64,000 nucleotides of DNA. It comes from a virus. Numbering within the stretch: position 1 is the stretch's first letter; each line of letters opens with the position of its first letter. Where the stretch lies: the IMG/VR virus record IMGVR_UViG_3300025704_000010, positions 1-64,000 of that record; one strand, 5' to 3'. Below the pieces are notes generated by a model. That model was not told the DNA's origin. It saw only the letters and a program-made list of their open reading frames with translations, and searched no databases. Position numbers and translations under genes: made by a program. Below are positions 10,496-20,490 of the stretch, piece after piece.

Positions 10496-11719
10496 TTACA
10501 AAGCTTGGTAGGTTAATTCACATATATTTCCCATTGTAGGATGTTGAATCTCTAATTTACCTGATCTCCTATTACCTACATATTTATTACTATAGTGATA
10601 ATAATCAGTCTTACCTAAACTAGGAAGAGTCTTTTCTATGAACCCGGCTGTCTCATTAGAAGTCATATATTCCACCTTCCTATCTGTATGTATATGACCT
10701 TTAAACAGTGTTCTATTAATAGTAGTACCCCATTCTCTTGGATACTCTGTAGCATATATTAGAGGATTGTTTTTACTTCTTTTATCTCCATGCTCAAATG
10801 CATTAAAATTATTATGCCATACATGAACTTTTCTTTCTTCATACTTAGTATCCCAAGTTATTTCATCACTATCAATTGATTTAGATAGTGCATGAACTAA
10901 ATGAAAAGATGATAACCTATCATGATTACCTGGTACATATACTACTACTAAATCTTTACAAAATGCTTTTATATAATTGATAGCCCAATGCATAGCATCA
11001 AATGCTTGCACATAAGCCTCTGTAGCTGTCATACAGTTGTCTAAACCTGTTCCGCTAGTAGTAGTGCCCTCAAAGGTATCCATGTTGATTAAATCACCTC
11101 CTACAACAAAGTACATTCTTTCCATATAATGCACTGGTGCAGCCTTACCTATCAAATATTTAATGGTATCTTCAAAATCTTTATCTATTGTATCATTACC
11201 TTCTTTACCAAAATGTATATCCTGTAATGATATAACACCACATACAGGATCCAAATTATTACGTGATTTTAAATTAAACTTTGGAAGCTTGTGTTTTTTA
11301 GGTTCCCAAACATCCAATAAATTTTTAAAAAGATTTTCTTCTTGATCTTTTAGTTTAGTAACCAATGCAGATACTCTCCAGTGATCACCCATTTGTTTAT
11401 TCCAATACTGTGATAACTTCCACTTATCTGTATCAATTTTAAGTAGTTGTATAATTTCTTCTGCACTTTTAGGTTCATGATCAAATGTACCTGATATCTT
11501 TCCTTCTCCTTTATCTAAATCTATTGATTCTACAAGCTGTGAGTTATCAGCAGCTTTATGAAAGAACTTACTTCTTTTTCTATCTTTTTTTCTTTCATGT
11601 AATACTTCCTTTTTAATTCTTATATAATCATCTTCATCCATGTCACAACGTTCAGCAGATATACTACTATTCTTTTTCCATTTCAGTGAGTTGATTACTT
11701 TCTGTTTTAGAATGTCCAT
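10496..11719 (-). CDS. Calcineurin-like metallophosphoesterase
   Basis: A 407-residue protein with all the main motifs of the calcineurin-type phosphoesterase fold: DIHFG near residue 167, GGDLIN near 207, GNHD near 264 and GHIH near 341. These residues normally bind two metal ions that hydrolyse a phosphoester in DNA or a nucleotide. The N-terminal 150 residues are Lys/Asp rich and precede the catalytic domain. It has terminators on both sides (11748-11783 upstream, 10458-10493 downstream), so it is probably a single-gene transcript inside the structural block. The substrate cannot be told from sequence; DNA repair or ligase-associated end processing is possible. Confidence 0.85.
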   Translation of the reverse strand: MDILKQKVINSLKWKKNSSISAERCDMDEDDYIRIKKEVLHERKKDRKRSKFFHKAADNSQLVESIDLDKGEGKISGTFDHEPKSAEEIIQLLKIDTDKWKLSQYWNKQMGDHWRVSALVTKLKDQEENLFKNLLDVWEPKKHKLPKFNLKSRNNLDPVCGVISLQDIHFGKEGNDTIDKDFEDTIKYLIGKAAPVHYMERMYFVVGGDLINMDTFEGTTTSGTGLDNCMTATEAYVQAFDAMHWAINYIKAFCKDLVVVYVPGNHDRLSSFHLVHALSKSIDSDEITWDTKYEERKVHVWHNNFNAFEHGDKRSKNNPLIYATEYPREWGTTINRTLFKGHIHTDRKVEYMTSNETAGFIEKTLPSLGKTDYYHYSNKYVGNRRSGKLEIQHPTMGNICELTYQAL

Positions 11720-11747
11720 ATGCTAATTTATTTTTGTATAAAGATAT

Positions 11748-11783
11748 AAAAAAAAAAGAGACTGGGGTAATACCCAGCCTCTC
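11748..11783 (-). terminator. Intrinsic terminator after the Cys-rich FN3-like protein
   Basis: On the minus strand AGAGGCTGGG pairs with CCCAGTCTCT around the loop TATTAC, and a run of eight or more T follows. It separates the tail appendage genes from the phosphoesterase. Confidence 0.85.
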
Positions 11784-11831
11784 CCAACGTTTGCAGTAGA
11801 AAACCAACAAACCACTACAGTTGTTTTTTTG

Positions 11832-12392
11832 TTATACAGCCAGTGTAGAAAATAATATTTCTATTGGTTTACATCCTGACCCTATGCTACTATCTACTAC
11901 TTTAACTTTATAAGCAGTACTAGCTACTAAATTTGTTATAGTGTAATTTGTAATTGTTGTTACAATAGGTGTGCTATTTGCTAATGTCCATCCTGTTGGA
12001 GCAACCTGAGTATCATAATAAATATTAATACCCGTGCTGTTAGCCCATATACCGTTCCATAATATGTTAGCTGTTGAACTTGTAACTTCACCAGCAAATA
12101 CATTATATGGATCATGTGCCACATCTTCTGAAGTACAAGTACCTAATCCGTTTGCAAATATTAATGCAAACTTTTGAATTATAGCATCAAGTCTATCACC
12201 AGATTTAATCATTATTTGTGCACTTGGATCACCTATCTGAAAAGTAGTACCACAATAACTTACACATGCTGCACACTGAATGTCATCACATCTTTCACTT
12301 CCTATACTACAATCAGTGTAAGAACATGGATTAGTTAATGCTGTGTCAGCACAGCTACATTTACTACTACATTTTGTACAATTACATGCCAT
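11832..12392 (-). CDS. Small virion appendage protein: Cys-rich N-terminus, fibronectin III-like C-terminus
   Basis: A 186-residue protein. The first 50 residues hold about 14 cysteines in CxxC-like spacing (CNCTKCSSKCSC and following), suggesting disulfide or metal cross-linking. From about residue 100 the pattern (SSTANILWNGIW, then a strand with YYDTQ and NYTITNLVASTAYKVKV) fits a fibronectin type III-like sandwich. It lies 15 nt after the 747-residue VWA protein and ends at a strong terminator, so both appendage proteins share an operon. A host-surface role is inferred. Confidence 0.55.
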   Translation of the reverse strand: MACNCTKCSSKCSCADTALTNPCSYTDCSIGSERCDDIQCAACVSYCGTTFQIGDPSAQIMIKSGDRLDAIIQKFALIFANGLGTCTSEDVAHDPYNVFAGEVTSSTANILWNGIWANSTGINIYYDTQVAPTGWTLANSTPIVTTITNYTITNLVASTAYKVKVVDSSIGSGCKPIEILFSTLAV

Positions 12393-12407
12393 TTCTTTTA
12401 TTTTTTA

Positions 12408-14651
12408 TTATGAACAACCTGCTATTATCTCAGAAGAAATCACTGATGGATCAGAACTTAAATTCCAATTTCCTCCAGTCTGTATTGATAATTCTTTCCA
12501 AGGGAATATTTGTGTCCCATTTATGTTTCCGCTCATACCAGCTCCTGATCCGCAAACAAAGTATTTTACTCCATTAGTATTTGCATCAGCAATCATTTGT
12601 TGTATTCCTGACCATACAGGTGGTACAAAGCTATCATATTGACCTCCTGGTAAATTATCAGTTATTATAATCACATATTTAGCAACATTAGCTCTAAGTA
12701 CTCCAGATAAATTTGAAGATCCAACTATCAATTGAGCTGCATAATCTGTTGGCTCAGGAACGTTCATACCTTGTCCAAGATTTACACATGTTCCATCTAC
12801 ACCACCATCAAGTTTATTTAATTGAGTAGTAAAGCTTGTTCCATTATTTGTAGCAAACTGTTGCCAAGAAGTAATATATTGATATGTTCCTGATGGACTA
12901 GCAGATATTACTTTTTGTGCAGAAGGTAAACCTGAATAATCTGCACATCCACTATATACTGGTTGTGGTTGTAGATACTCATCTGCAGTAACTAACGCTA
13001 ATCTATAATCATTTGCACCTGATGCGGTATCTATAGTATTTACTAAACTTGAAACACCAGCTTTAATAGCACTAATTTGACCGCCCATAGAGCTTGTGTA
13101 GTCTATTATAAATGCTACATCCATCCCATCTGTACATGGAGCACTTGCAGTAGTAGTAGTAAATAATGTGTCAATACAATTTGTATTAGTTTGACCATCT
13201 ATTTCTATATCTATTTCTACTTTGTATTCTGTGCTTGCAGCTAATCCAGTTACTGGCTGCGTTATTGAAACTCCAGGATTATTAACTGTATAAGTTTGTG
13301 TTGTAACGCCAGTTGAAACATTTACTACTCTTATTGTATAAGTAGCTGTTGTTCCTAATGCGTTTGAAATATTTATTGATGCTTCTGTTTGTGTCACTGC
13401 CGTTATTAATACTGAAGTTGGACAAGGAATAATCCCTGTTATTGTTGAACCAATTCTATCCTCACATGTGTTAGTACCATCTGTTACTGAAAAATCAATT
13501 AAAATAGATAAATCTCCAAATGTATTTAATGTTGGAATAGCAAAGTTAAATCCTCCTGGAGAACTTTGTAATGCAGGTACATCTACTGTAGCAGTAACTG
13601 ATACATTATCATCATCAGTAATAGTGATCACACTAGCACCCACTGAACTGTTAAAAGTTCCTGGAATACTTGAAGCATTAAAGTCAAAATTAATTGATGC
13701 AATTATGCCTGCTGCATTTAACGTAGAAGTTGCTGTATATGCAAAAGTTACTGAATCACATCCTGAAGGACAACAGTTATCTTGTATTGCTGAAATAGCA
13801 CTATACATATCATCTATTACTACCCAAGCATTTTGCATGGATTGTGCTAATGTAGATGGAGCATTATTCCAACCTGTAAAACTTCCATAAGAAGTATTAG
13901 GTAAAGTTAATGATGCTGACGTTCCTTGTATTGTTGTTTGTGATATTGCTGAATTAATAGCAGCTGGTAATCCTACTGCTGTCTCTAAAGCACAAAATCT
14001 AGCTTCAAGGGCTAGAAGTAATACAGAAACATCTGTCAAGTTTCCTACATTAATTATACAAGTTGGTATAACTTGTTTCTCTGCAACTACACCAGAACAT
14101 GGTAAAACACATGCTTCTAAAGTAGATATTCTAGTATCATAACTAGTAAGAGTTGTATTTATAAGTTGAATACTTTGTAGGTTAGTACATACCTGTTGAG
14201 CTATTAGAGTAGCAAACTCATCCAAACGTAGTTCAGTAACAGGATTTCCATTAGCATCATTGTATTGTAAACAAGCAGGTAACACCATCATTGGTAGATT
14301 ACTTTCTACTTGTGATTCTGAACTCAACCTAGATGTTGGTTGAGGCACTTGACCTGTACCAGTATTATCACATATTTGAGTAACCATTGCCTGTAAAACA
14401 GGAACTAATGTAGTAGGTGTAGTACCTTGTATATTAAGACATGTCAAATCTAATCCTGATAAATTTGGATTAGCATCAACACCATTGGTAATCATATCAC
14501 ATACCTTTGTAGCTAATTTTGCTGTTACGTCACTAATAGAATCACCATTGCATAAATCTATGCAGCTGATATCTGGCCCTTGCCATATAACGCAATTAGA
14601 TGATATATTATTACATCCGTTTGTTGTGGCACTTGAATTTGTTGGAATCAT
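12408..14651 (-). CDS. Tail appendage protein with FN3-like and VWA domains
   Basis: A 747-residue protein. The N-terminal half has recurring Cys-containing helices (IVPTCI-like, LEACVLPC). An FN3-like unit lies near residues 415-505 (TSVLITAVTQTEASINIS, later AASTEYKVEIDIEI). The C-terminal 230 residues form a von Willebrand A domain with DYTSS near residue 517 as a MIDAS-like start and the strand KYVIIITDNLPGG. VWA and FN3 units are typical of surface adhesion proteins, so this is a likely receptor-binding or capsid/tail decoration protein. It is the second VWA protein of the virion block. Confidence 0.65.
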   Translation of the reverse strand: MIPTNSSATTNGCNNISSNCVIWQGPDISCIDLCNGDSISDVTAKLATKVCDMITNGVDANPNLSGLDLTCLNIQGTTPTTLVPVLQAMVTQICDNTGTGQVPQPTSRLSSESQVESNLPMMVLPACLQYNDANGNPVTELRLDEFATLIAQQVCTNLQSIQLINTTLTSYDTRISTLEACVLPCSGVVAEKQVIPTCIINVGNLTDVSVLLLALEARFCALETAVGLPAAINSAISQTTIQGTSASLTLPNTSYGSFTGWNNAPSTLAQSMQNAWVVIDDMYSAISAIQDNCCPSGCDSVTFAYTATSTLNAAGIIASINFDFNASSIPGTFNSSVGASVITITDDDNVSVTATVDVPALQSSPGGFNFAIPTLNTFGDLSILIDFSVTDGTNTCEDRIGSTITGIIPCPTSVLITAVTQTEASINISNALGTTATYTIRVVNVSTGVTTQTYTVNNPGVSITQPVTGLAASTEYKVEIDIEIDGQTNTNCIDTLFTTTTASAPCTDGMDVAFIIDYTSSMGGQISAIKAGVSSLVNTIDTASGANDYRLALVTADEYLQPQPVYSGCADYSGLPSAQKVISASPSGTYQYITSWQQFATNNGTSFTTQLNKLDGGVDGTCVNLGQGMNVPEPTDYAAQLIVGSSNLSGVLRANVAKYVIIITDNLPGGQYDSFVPPVWSGIQQMIADANTNGVKYFVCGSGAGMSGNINGTQIFPWKELSIQTGGNWNLSSDPSVISSEIIAGCS

Positions 14652-14710
14652 AGATACTTATTTTTTACTCTAATGCAATGTCTGGTTATAAACTATACAT
14701 TAATAATATA

Positions 14711-14757
14711 CAAAAAATTTTAAAACCAAACAAACAATGCTCGGTTTTAAAATTTTT
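14711..14757 (-). terminator. Long intrinsic terminator after the 86-residue gene
   Basis: On the minus strand a 15-bp A/T-rich stem (AAAAATTTTAAAACC pairing with GGTTTTAAAATTTTT) encloses a 15-nt loop and runs into T residues. It ends the small-protein operon before the VWA appendage gene. Confidence 0.7.
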
Positions 14758-14782
14758 AAATAAGTAAATATGTAAGGAAGTA

Positions 14783-15043
14783 TTAGGCTACTACTTCTGC
14801 ATTTTCTTCTACTTCAGATAATGTACCGTCTTCTAAACTAATATTAACAGATCCATATTTATCCTCCAATGCAGTTGTAGTATCTTTCCATTCTGCTTGA
14901 AGCTCAGTATGTCTTGCACACAATGTATTTTTTACTAATTCAGCATTACCTATATTCATCAACAACGTGTTGATTTTTTGTTGAAGATCTTTTACATCTT
15001 CTAGCTCTTTCTTAGTGAGCTTTTTTGCTTTTGATTTTGCCAT
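14783..15043 (-). CDS. Small coiled-coil protein, unknown function
   Basis: An 86-residue protein: a Lys-rich start (AKSKAKKLTKKELED), heptad-like helices over residues 15-60 and an acidic C-terminus. It lies between the Lys-rich 173-residue protein and the VWA appendage gene and is followed by a strong terminator. The start is preceded by a TTTAAAACCAAA element. It could be a small chaperone or linker for tail assembly; no family is recognised. Confidence 0.5.
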   Translation of the reverse strand: MAKSKAKKLTKKELEDVKDLQQKINTLLMNIGNAELVKNTLCARHTELQAEWKDTTTALEDKYGSVNISLEDGTLSEVEENAEVVA

Positions 15044-15048
15044 TTGAC

Positions 15049-15060
15049 TTTGGTTTTAAA
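15049..15060 (-). promoter_or_regulatory. TTTAAAACCAAA leader element 5 nt before the 86-residue gene
   Basis: The same 12-mer, or a near copy, occurs 4-7 nt before several minus-strand start codons, where a Shine-Dalgarno site would normally sit. Probably an A-rich translation enhancer. Confidence 0.45.
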
Positions 15061-15095
15061 TATATTAATATAATTCAAAGATAATTAAATTTTAT

Positions 15096-15617
15096 TTATT
15101 TCCAAGGAAGATCTTCAATTATTTTTACATCAGGAAATAATTCATCCTCAATCATTTGTGAAAGGTGCTTTAAATAACCCTCTCTTATATTCTTTTTCAA
15201 AAAAGCAATTACTTCTGATTTAGTTAATTGATTATAGTCTTTTAATAAAATTGGATCTTCAACATCTTTAGGTATGATAAATGATCCACTAACAATGTAA
15301 TTTCCAGGCTTAATATCTTTCTTTAAACTTTTTGGAATAACTAATGTACCCTTGTAATCAAAGAACACTTCCAATAATATATTATTTTTATTAGCAATAA
15401 ACTTTGTTATCTCAATACTATATCTAATAAATGGCTTTTCAATTTTTTTAGCAAAAGGTTTTTCAATAACTTTAGTAACTTTAGGTTTTCTCTTAATTGC
15501 TTTCTTTAACACAGGTTTCTTTACTTCAGGTTTCTTTGCCACAAGTTTTTTAACAGCTGGTTTTTTACTAACCACTTTTTTCTTAACCACTTTGTTTTTT
15601 ACCTTTTTCTTTGCCAT
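15096..15617 (-). CDS. Lys-rich histone-tail-like protein with a C-terminal globular region
   Basis: A 173-residue protein. The first 65 residues are a low-complexity tail of Lys-Lys-Pro/Val repeats (KKPAVKKLVAKKPEVKKPV-like), similar in composition to histone H1 tails. Residues 70-173 look like a folded domain (YSIEITKFIANKNNILLEVFFDY). DNA binding in the virion, or contact with an acidic partner, is the simplest reading. It sits between the tail-fibre genes and the VWA appendage protein. No known family was recognised. Confidence 0.5.
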   Translation of the reverse strand: MAKKKVKNKVVKKKVVSKKPAVKKLVAKKPEVKKPVLKKAIKRKPKVTKVIEKPFAKKIEKPFIRYSIEITKFIANKNNILLEVFFDYKGTLVIPKSLKKDIKPGNYIVSGSFIIPKDVEDPILLKDYNQLTKSEVIAFLKKNIREGYLKHLSQMIEDELFPDVKIIEDLPWK

Positions 15618-15636
15618 TGTTTATTGATTTAATCTA

Positions 15637-16062
15637 TTATTTCCTACATAGAGCCGTAGCAGATACTTGACTTGAACTATCTATTTGTATCCAGTACCCA
15701 TTACCTATTTTACAATATCCCTCAGATAAACCTGTTGAACAACCTGAATTACTATATACATAATCTCCTGTAGTTGGAAAAGCACTACTACCATCATGAT
15801 AGTATGTTTGATTTACTGTTCCAGAACATGCAAGAGCTTCAGTACTTGCTACTGCAGTACTACTATACATCGTACATGTACCTGCAGATGCCCCATAAAA
15901 ATCACTCATCTGAATAGCACCAGATGCAACACCTGCTAAATTTCTAAAACTAGTTTGACCTAAACTAGAATTAGCATTCTGTGCTAAACCAAGTTCTACG
16001 TTAATAGATCTGTTAGTAGATGTACCACCTATAGACATTGTTCCACTACTTGCTAAGGCCAT
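15637..16062 (-). CDS. Small tail-tip protein
   Basis: A 141-residue protein that overlaps the end of the S74 tail fibre gene by 17 nt. The N-terminus (SSGTMSIGGTSTNRSINVELG, then SGAIQMSDFYGAS) carries the MSDFYG pattern found in many small phage tail proteins. The C-terminal 80 residues hold paired cysteines and a short GYWIQIDSSS strand. It is probably attached to the fibre encoded just upstream. Confidence 0.5.
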   Translation of the reverse strand: MALASSGTMSIGGTSTNRSINVELGLAQNANSSLGQTSFRNLAGVASGAIQMSDFYGASAGTCTMYSSTAVASTEALACSGTVNQTYYHDGSSAFPTTGDYVYSNSGCSTGLSEGYCKIGNGYWIQIDSSSQVSATALCRK

Positions 16063-19000
16063 CTAATTGTAATTTAAGTTCATCTATTTGTTTCTGTTGG
16101 TCTTTTACTGCTTCTATAAGATACCCTACTAGGTTACCGTATGCTACAGATTTCATGCCATCCTCTTTCTCATTAGTCATTACTAATTCAGGTGCAACTT
16201 TTTCTATTTCTTGTGCAATAACACCAGAACCAGCCTTACCATCTTTAGTGTATGAGACACCTCTCATATCTAAAACTTTAGAACCATCTAAAGTTTCTAT
16301 ATTATCTTTTAATCTTTCATCAGAGAATGCAGTAATATTACCAGTAGCAGTAAAGGTTCCATTATCCGCATCAAAAGTAAATCTTGTTGCATTACCACTA
16401 TTCCCATCTCTTATCTTAAAGTCTTCACCATTGTTTATATCCATAAACATATCAGTGCCACTAAAGAACATTTCTACATCATCACCAGTTCCAAAACGTA
16501 ATATATCATTATCAGCTAAATCAATGACTCCTCTAACATTCAGTGTACTGAGAACAGTCCAGTTTGTAACTGAGGTATTATCCCTATTCATAAATGGCAA
16601 ATCTGCCAATGCAAAAGCTCTTGTTTCACCACTACCAGAAGAATCTAAACCAATCATTACTAAATCATCAATTTCTGCTTCTCCACTACCACCAGGACAA
16701 TCTGCTATAATACCACTACTACCATAGTCTACATTTAAAGTAACTCCTCCACTACTTCCACCACCTGCTAATCCACTACCGGCAGTTACTCCTGTAATGT
16801 CTCCTACATTAGTTGTATAACCAGCTCCGTTAGTTAATTGATTATTATTAGTAATAGTACAGTTCAATGTTACAGTACCGCTTGTACCACCCCCACTCAT
16901 TCCTGTTCCTGCAGTTACTCCTGTAATATCTCCTAAATTATTAGTAAAAGGAAGATTACTCATAGTTGTTTCAAACACATTACCAACAGAATTTGCAATA
17001 AGTAAAAAATCTCCTGTTCCAACTGCACCAGAAGCAGTTGGTGCTGCTTTTATTATACTATCACTTCCTAAATAATCAACACTAAGAGTAGGTGTACCTG
17101 ATGTACCTCCCCCTGATAAACCTGCTCCTGCACTAACACCGACTATATCTCCAGTAGCTCCTAAATTAACAGCTGTTACTCTACCATAATCATCAAGAGT
17201 GATTGTATCAATTTTAGTACTGTTAGATGTAGAGCCGTAACTTCCAGCTCCTGCTCCCCCAGTAGCCATGTTTAACGTAACACTTCCAGATGTCCCACCA
17301 CCAGATAAATTTGTACCAGCTACAACAGCTGTAATATCACCTTGTGGAATATTTGGAAAAGAAGCTAAGTTTCCGTCACCTCTTACATACTGTGCAGAAT
17401 CTCCTGCCATTGTAATAGCAAGAGTACCTGATGAAGTTACTGCTGAACCTACTTCAAACGCATTTCCTCCATGAGATATACCTACGCTTGTAACTGTACC
17501 TGTTGTTGAACTTGTACCTGCTCCTATAAAGGCTCTAATAGCAGAAGGATTACTACAGTATCTTGTATAATTGTCTGTACTGTTATTAACCCTAAAAGCA
17601 ATTGCTCCAGATATAGTACTTTGATTTGTATAATTAGCTCTAAGCAATCTAACATTAAGATCTGCAGATGAATCTCTATAAGCAATAGTAGAAGCTGTTG
17701 CAGCAGTTGTTGCGTTAGATGTTACTGTAAATGTACTATTGCCACTTTGATTTGCAGTTGCACTCATTGAACCGCTTAATCCATTACCACTTGTAGCACC
17801 ATTAATTTGACCATTACCAACAGATGGTATAGAAGATGATGTTATAAATCCAGCATCATTGCTAAATATACTTAACCCTATTTCGTTAGCTGCTTTTCTA
17901 CGTTCTGCACCAGAATCTAAAACTATAAATTCATCAGTTCCAACCATAGTTTGAGTCATGTCAACAAGCTCTGATAAATCTAAAGTAATTGTACCTGATG
18001 TTGTAAATGAACCATCTAATCCAGTTCCAGTTCCTACAGATGTTACAGTTCCTTGTGGATTACTAAATGATGTAGTTAAAGTACCACCATCTTGTTGTGT
18101 AAGTGTTAGTGTTATTGTAGAAGAACCTGAATCACTAAATTCAGTAATCATGTTATCATATGCAGAATTAGATTCCGCAGAACCACCACCACTCCAAGTA
18201 ACTGCACCACTAACAGTTAAAGCATTTGATGATGTATTAAATGTCAGACCACTATCACTTGTAATATTTGATGCACTGTTCCATACTGCAATTCTACCAG
18301 ATGAACCACTACCTGTTACATTACCAACTTGGGTATTGTCTATCTTTTGCCAAGCATCTGTTACTTGATCAGAGAATACTGCCCAATCTCCAACTTTCCA
18401 GTCTGTGATGCCATCTAAATTTGTATTACCAGCAACTGAAACTATGTAGTATTCTCCTACTGTTCCTGATCCACCTGTTAATGTTGGTGTGTTTGTATTT
18501 GCGTTCCATACTCCATCATACTTTAAAACTCCTGTTACAGCTGTATCAATAGCTGTTTGAATTTGTGCCCCAGTTGCTAATTTAGTTGATGAAGAACTTA
18601 CCGTCCCTGTGTTTGGTGTTAATTGTACAGATGTAGTACCACTCGTAGTTAGTGTGTTTGTATTACCTGAACTAATTAAATTTACTTGTCCTGTTGCACC
18701 TGTTGTTACTGCTGTTACTCTTCCATATGCATCTACTGTAATATTATCTATCTTATTGCTATTTGATGTAGAACCGTAAGTTCCAGAGCCTATACCACCA
18801 GTTGCCATGTTGATAGTAATTGTTTCATCAATACCTTGATTAGTTGTAAAAGTACCACCAGTAGTTAAATTTGTACCTGCTTCTATAGTTATAGCTGCAT
18901 TGTTTACTGTAGGTAAAGATGCAGAAGTTATATAATTAGCAGTGTTAGAAAATATACTGTTACCTATTTCACCTGCAGCTTTTCTACGTTCTGCCCCTGA

Positions 19001-20401
19001 ATCTAATACTATAAACTCGTCTGTAGGAGTCATACCCGCTGTCATGTCTGTAAATTCAGATAAATCTAAACTAAGTGAAGTAGCTCCTGCATCTAAACCA
19101 GCACTTAATGTAATTTCAGTTAGATCTAATGAAACAGTAAACGTTGAAGTTCCAGATTGATTAGCTGTAAATGAAGCACTGCCGTCAAGACCTGTGCTTG
19201 TTCCCATGTTAAGTGTTCCATTATTAACTGTAGGTATAGTTGGAAAAGTAGTTAATATACCTTCTCCGTTTATATAATCTGTAGAAGCACCTGTAAATTC
19301 TAAATCAAATGTTCCGCTTGTTGTAATTGTTTGTGTAGATCCTTCACTTATTGTAATAGCATCACCATCAATCATTGTAGTTACACTTGTAACAGTACCT
19401 TGCGGTACACCTGCAACAGCAGTATCAACATATGTTTTTGTAGCTGCATCTTGAGCAGAGGTAGGATTTACTACATCTGTTATTTTACAGTTTACATCTA
19501 AAGCACTTGCGTTGTTGATTCTTAATATACTATCTGTTGCGTCATCAACTGTAAATAAACTAACATTTGTAGTTCCTTGAAAAACAATCCCTTCTCCTGG
19601 GTCATTAATATTAAGTTGATTAACCCCTGTTATATTATAATTACTACCTGTAATACCGCCATTAGCATTTGTTAATCCATCTATACCTGCATCTGCACCT
19701 ATTTTACCACTAAAACTTTTAACTCCAGCTATACTTTGATTACCTGTAGTTCTTACAACTGTACTATCTACTTGAATAGTTCCTGTTGCTGTTATTGTAC
19801 CACCTGTAATACCGTTTGAAGTAGCTATAGAAGTAACACCTGAGCTTGTAACATATCTACCATCTAAATCCACAGTTAAAGATGATAGTCCTCCATTTCT
19901 AGTTGCTGTTAAAATACCATTATTAGTAGTATTGAAACTTAATCCTGTAACATAATAGTTATCATTATTATCTGTAGAATTTATAGTAATTGTATCACCA
20001 CTTCTAGATGTAGTAGTTCCACCTGTTCCAGTAATAGTTAATGTATCATTATTACTATTTGCTGTAGCTGTACCACTTTGTGTAGCAATATTTTTATATA
20101 TAGCTTGGCTTGAACCTTTATCAGAGTTTGTTAAAGTAATAGTACCAGAAGAAGTAACTGTACCACTACCACTTAGTCCTGATGAACCTTGTACTGTAAC
20201 TGAAGTTACTGTACCAAGATTACCTGTAGCACCAATATCATTAAGTATCTGAGCTTTTGTTCTATATTTAAGAACTCCACCATCCCATACCATAATACCT
20301 GTATAAGTACTATTATCAGCTGTAATACTACTAACTGATAATGTACCAGTTATTTCACTGTTTCCTGTTACAGATAAGCCTGATATAAATTGTATAGCCA
20401 T
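16046..20401 (-). CDS. Large tail fibre/spike with C-terminal S74 intramolecular chaperone
   Basis: A 1451-residue protein. The N-terminus (MAIQFISGLSVTGN) matches that of the neighbouring 807-residue fibre and is probably the shared particle-attachment segment. The shaft is built of imperfect glycine/serine/threonine repeats of the type GTVTSVG followed by GLSGGGTSG and TVTLN. The last 90 residues are a peptidase S74 chaperone domain: SDERLKDNI with the Ser-Lys dyad, then GVIAQEIEKVAPELV and YGNLVGYLIEAVKDQ. In this family the domain trimerises the fibre and then cleaves itself off. The 173- and 141-residue genes follow. Confidence 0.85.
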   Translation of the reverse strand: MAIQFISGLSVTGNSEITGTLSVSSITADNSTYTGIMVWDGGVLKYRTKAQILNDIGATGNLGTVTSVTVQGSSGLSGSGTVTSSGTITLTNSDKGSSQAIYKNIATQSGTATANSNNDTLTITGTGGTTTSRSGDTITINSTDNNDNYYVTGLSFNTTNNGILTATRNGGLSSLTVDLDGRYVTSSGVTSIATSNGITGGTITATGTIQVDSTVVRTTGNQSIAGVKSFSGKIGADAGIDGLTNANGGITGSNYNITGVNQLNINDPGEGIVFQGTTNVSLFTVDDATDSILRINNASALDVNCKITDVVNPTSAQDAATKTYVDTAVAGVPQGTVTSVTTMIDGDAITISEGSTQTITTSGTFDLEFTGASTDYINGEGILTTFPTIPTVNNGTLNMGTSTGLDGSASFTANQSGTSTFTVSLDLTEITLSAGLDAGATSLSLDLSEFTDMTAGMTPTDEFIVLDSGAERRKAAGEIGNSIFSNTANYITSASLPTVNNAAITIEAGTNLTTGGTFTTNQGIDETITINMATGGIGSGTYGSTSNSNKIDNITVDAYGRVTAVTTGATGQVNLISSGNTNTLTTSGTTSVQLTPNTGTVSSSSTKLATGAQIQTAIDTAVTGVLKYDGVWNANTNTPTLTGGSGTVGEYYIVSVAGNTNLDGITDWKVGDWAVFSDQVTDAWQKIDNTQVGNVTGSGSSGRIAVWNSASNITSDSGLTFNTSSNALTVSGAVTWSGGGSAESNSAYDNMITEFSDSGSSTITLTLTQQDGGTLTTSFSNPQGTVTSVGTGTGLDGSFTTSGTITLDLSELVDMTQTMVGTDEFIVLDSGAERRKAANEIGLSIFSNDAGFITSSSIPSVGNGQINGATSGNGLSGSMSATANQSGNSTFTVTSNATTAATASTIAYRDSSADLNVRLLRANYTNQSTISGAIAFRVNNSTDNYTRYCSNPSAIRAFIGAGTSSTTGTVTSVGISHGGNAFEVGSAVTSSGTLAITMAGDSAQYVRGDGNLASFPNIPQGDITAVVAGTNLSGGGTSGSVTLNMATGGAGAGSYGSTSNSTKIDTITLDDYGRVTAVNLGATGDIVGVSAGAGLSGGGTSGTPTLSVDYLGSDSIIKAAPTASGAVGTGDFLLIANSVGNVFETTMSNLPFTNNLGDITGVTAGTGMSGGGTSGTVTLNCTITNNNQLTNGAGYTTNVGDITGVTAGSGLAGGGSSGGVTLNVDYGSSGIIADCPGGSGEAEIDDLVMIGLDSSGSGETRAFALADLPFMNRDNTSVTNWTVLSTLNVRGVIDLADNDILRFGTGDDVEMFFSGTDMFMDINNGEDFKIRDGNSGNATRFTFDADNGTFTATGNITAFSDERLKDNIETLDGSKVLDMRGVSYTKDGKAGSGVIAQEIEKVAPELVMTNEKEDGMKSVAYGNLVGYLIEAVKDQQKQIDELKLQLDGLSK

Positions 20402-20430
20402 GTTCTTTTTTTTGCTAAGATACTAAATTT

Positions 20431-20475
20431 AAAAAAAAGGGAAAAGCTTAAATTGATATATCTAAGCTTTCCCCA
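20431..20475 (-). terminator. Intrinsic terminator between the two tail fibre genes
   Basis: On the minus strand GGGGAAAGCTTA pairs with TAAGCTTTTCCC around an A/T loop and is followed by eight T. It lies 16 nt after the stop of the 807-residue fibre gene, so the two fibres can be set at different levels. Confidence 0.85.
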
Positions 20476-20490
20476 ATTTAATAATTGTTA

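Noticed and set aside
13468-13890. A 140-codon plus-strand frame inside the VWA appendage gene
   Set aside because: It is a shadow of the Val/Thr-rich minus-strand coding sequence, with no leader or family pattern.
16038-16727. A 229-codon plus-strand frame antisense to the S74 tail fibre
   Set aside because: It mirrors the repeats of the fibre gene, which has clear domains on the minus strand. Similar antisense frames at 17268, 17958 and 18942 have the same cause.
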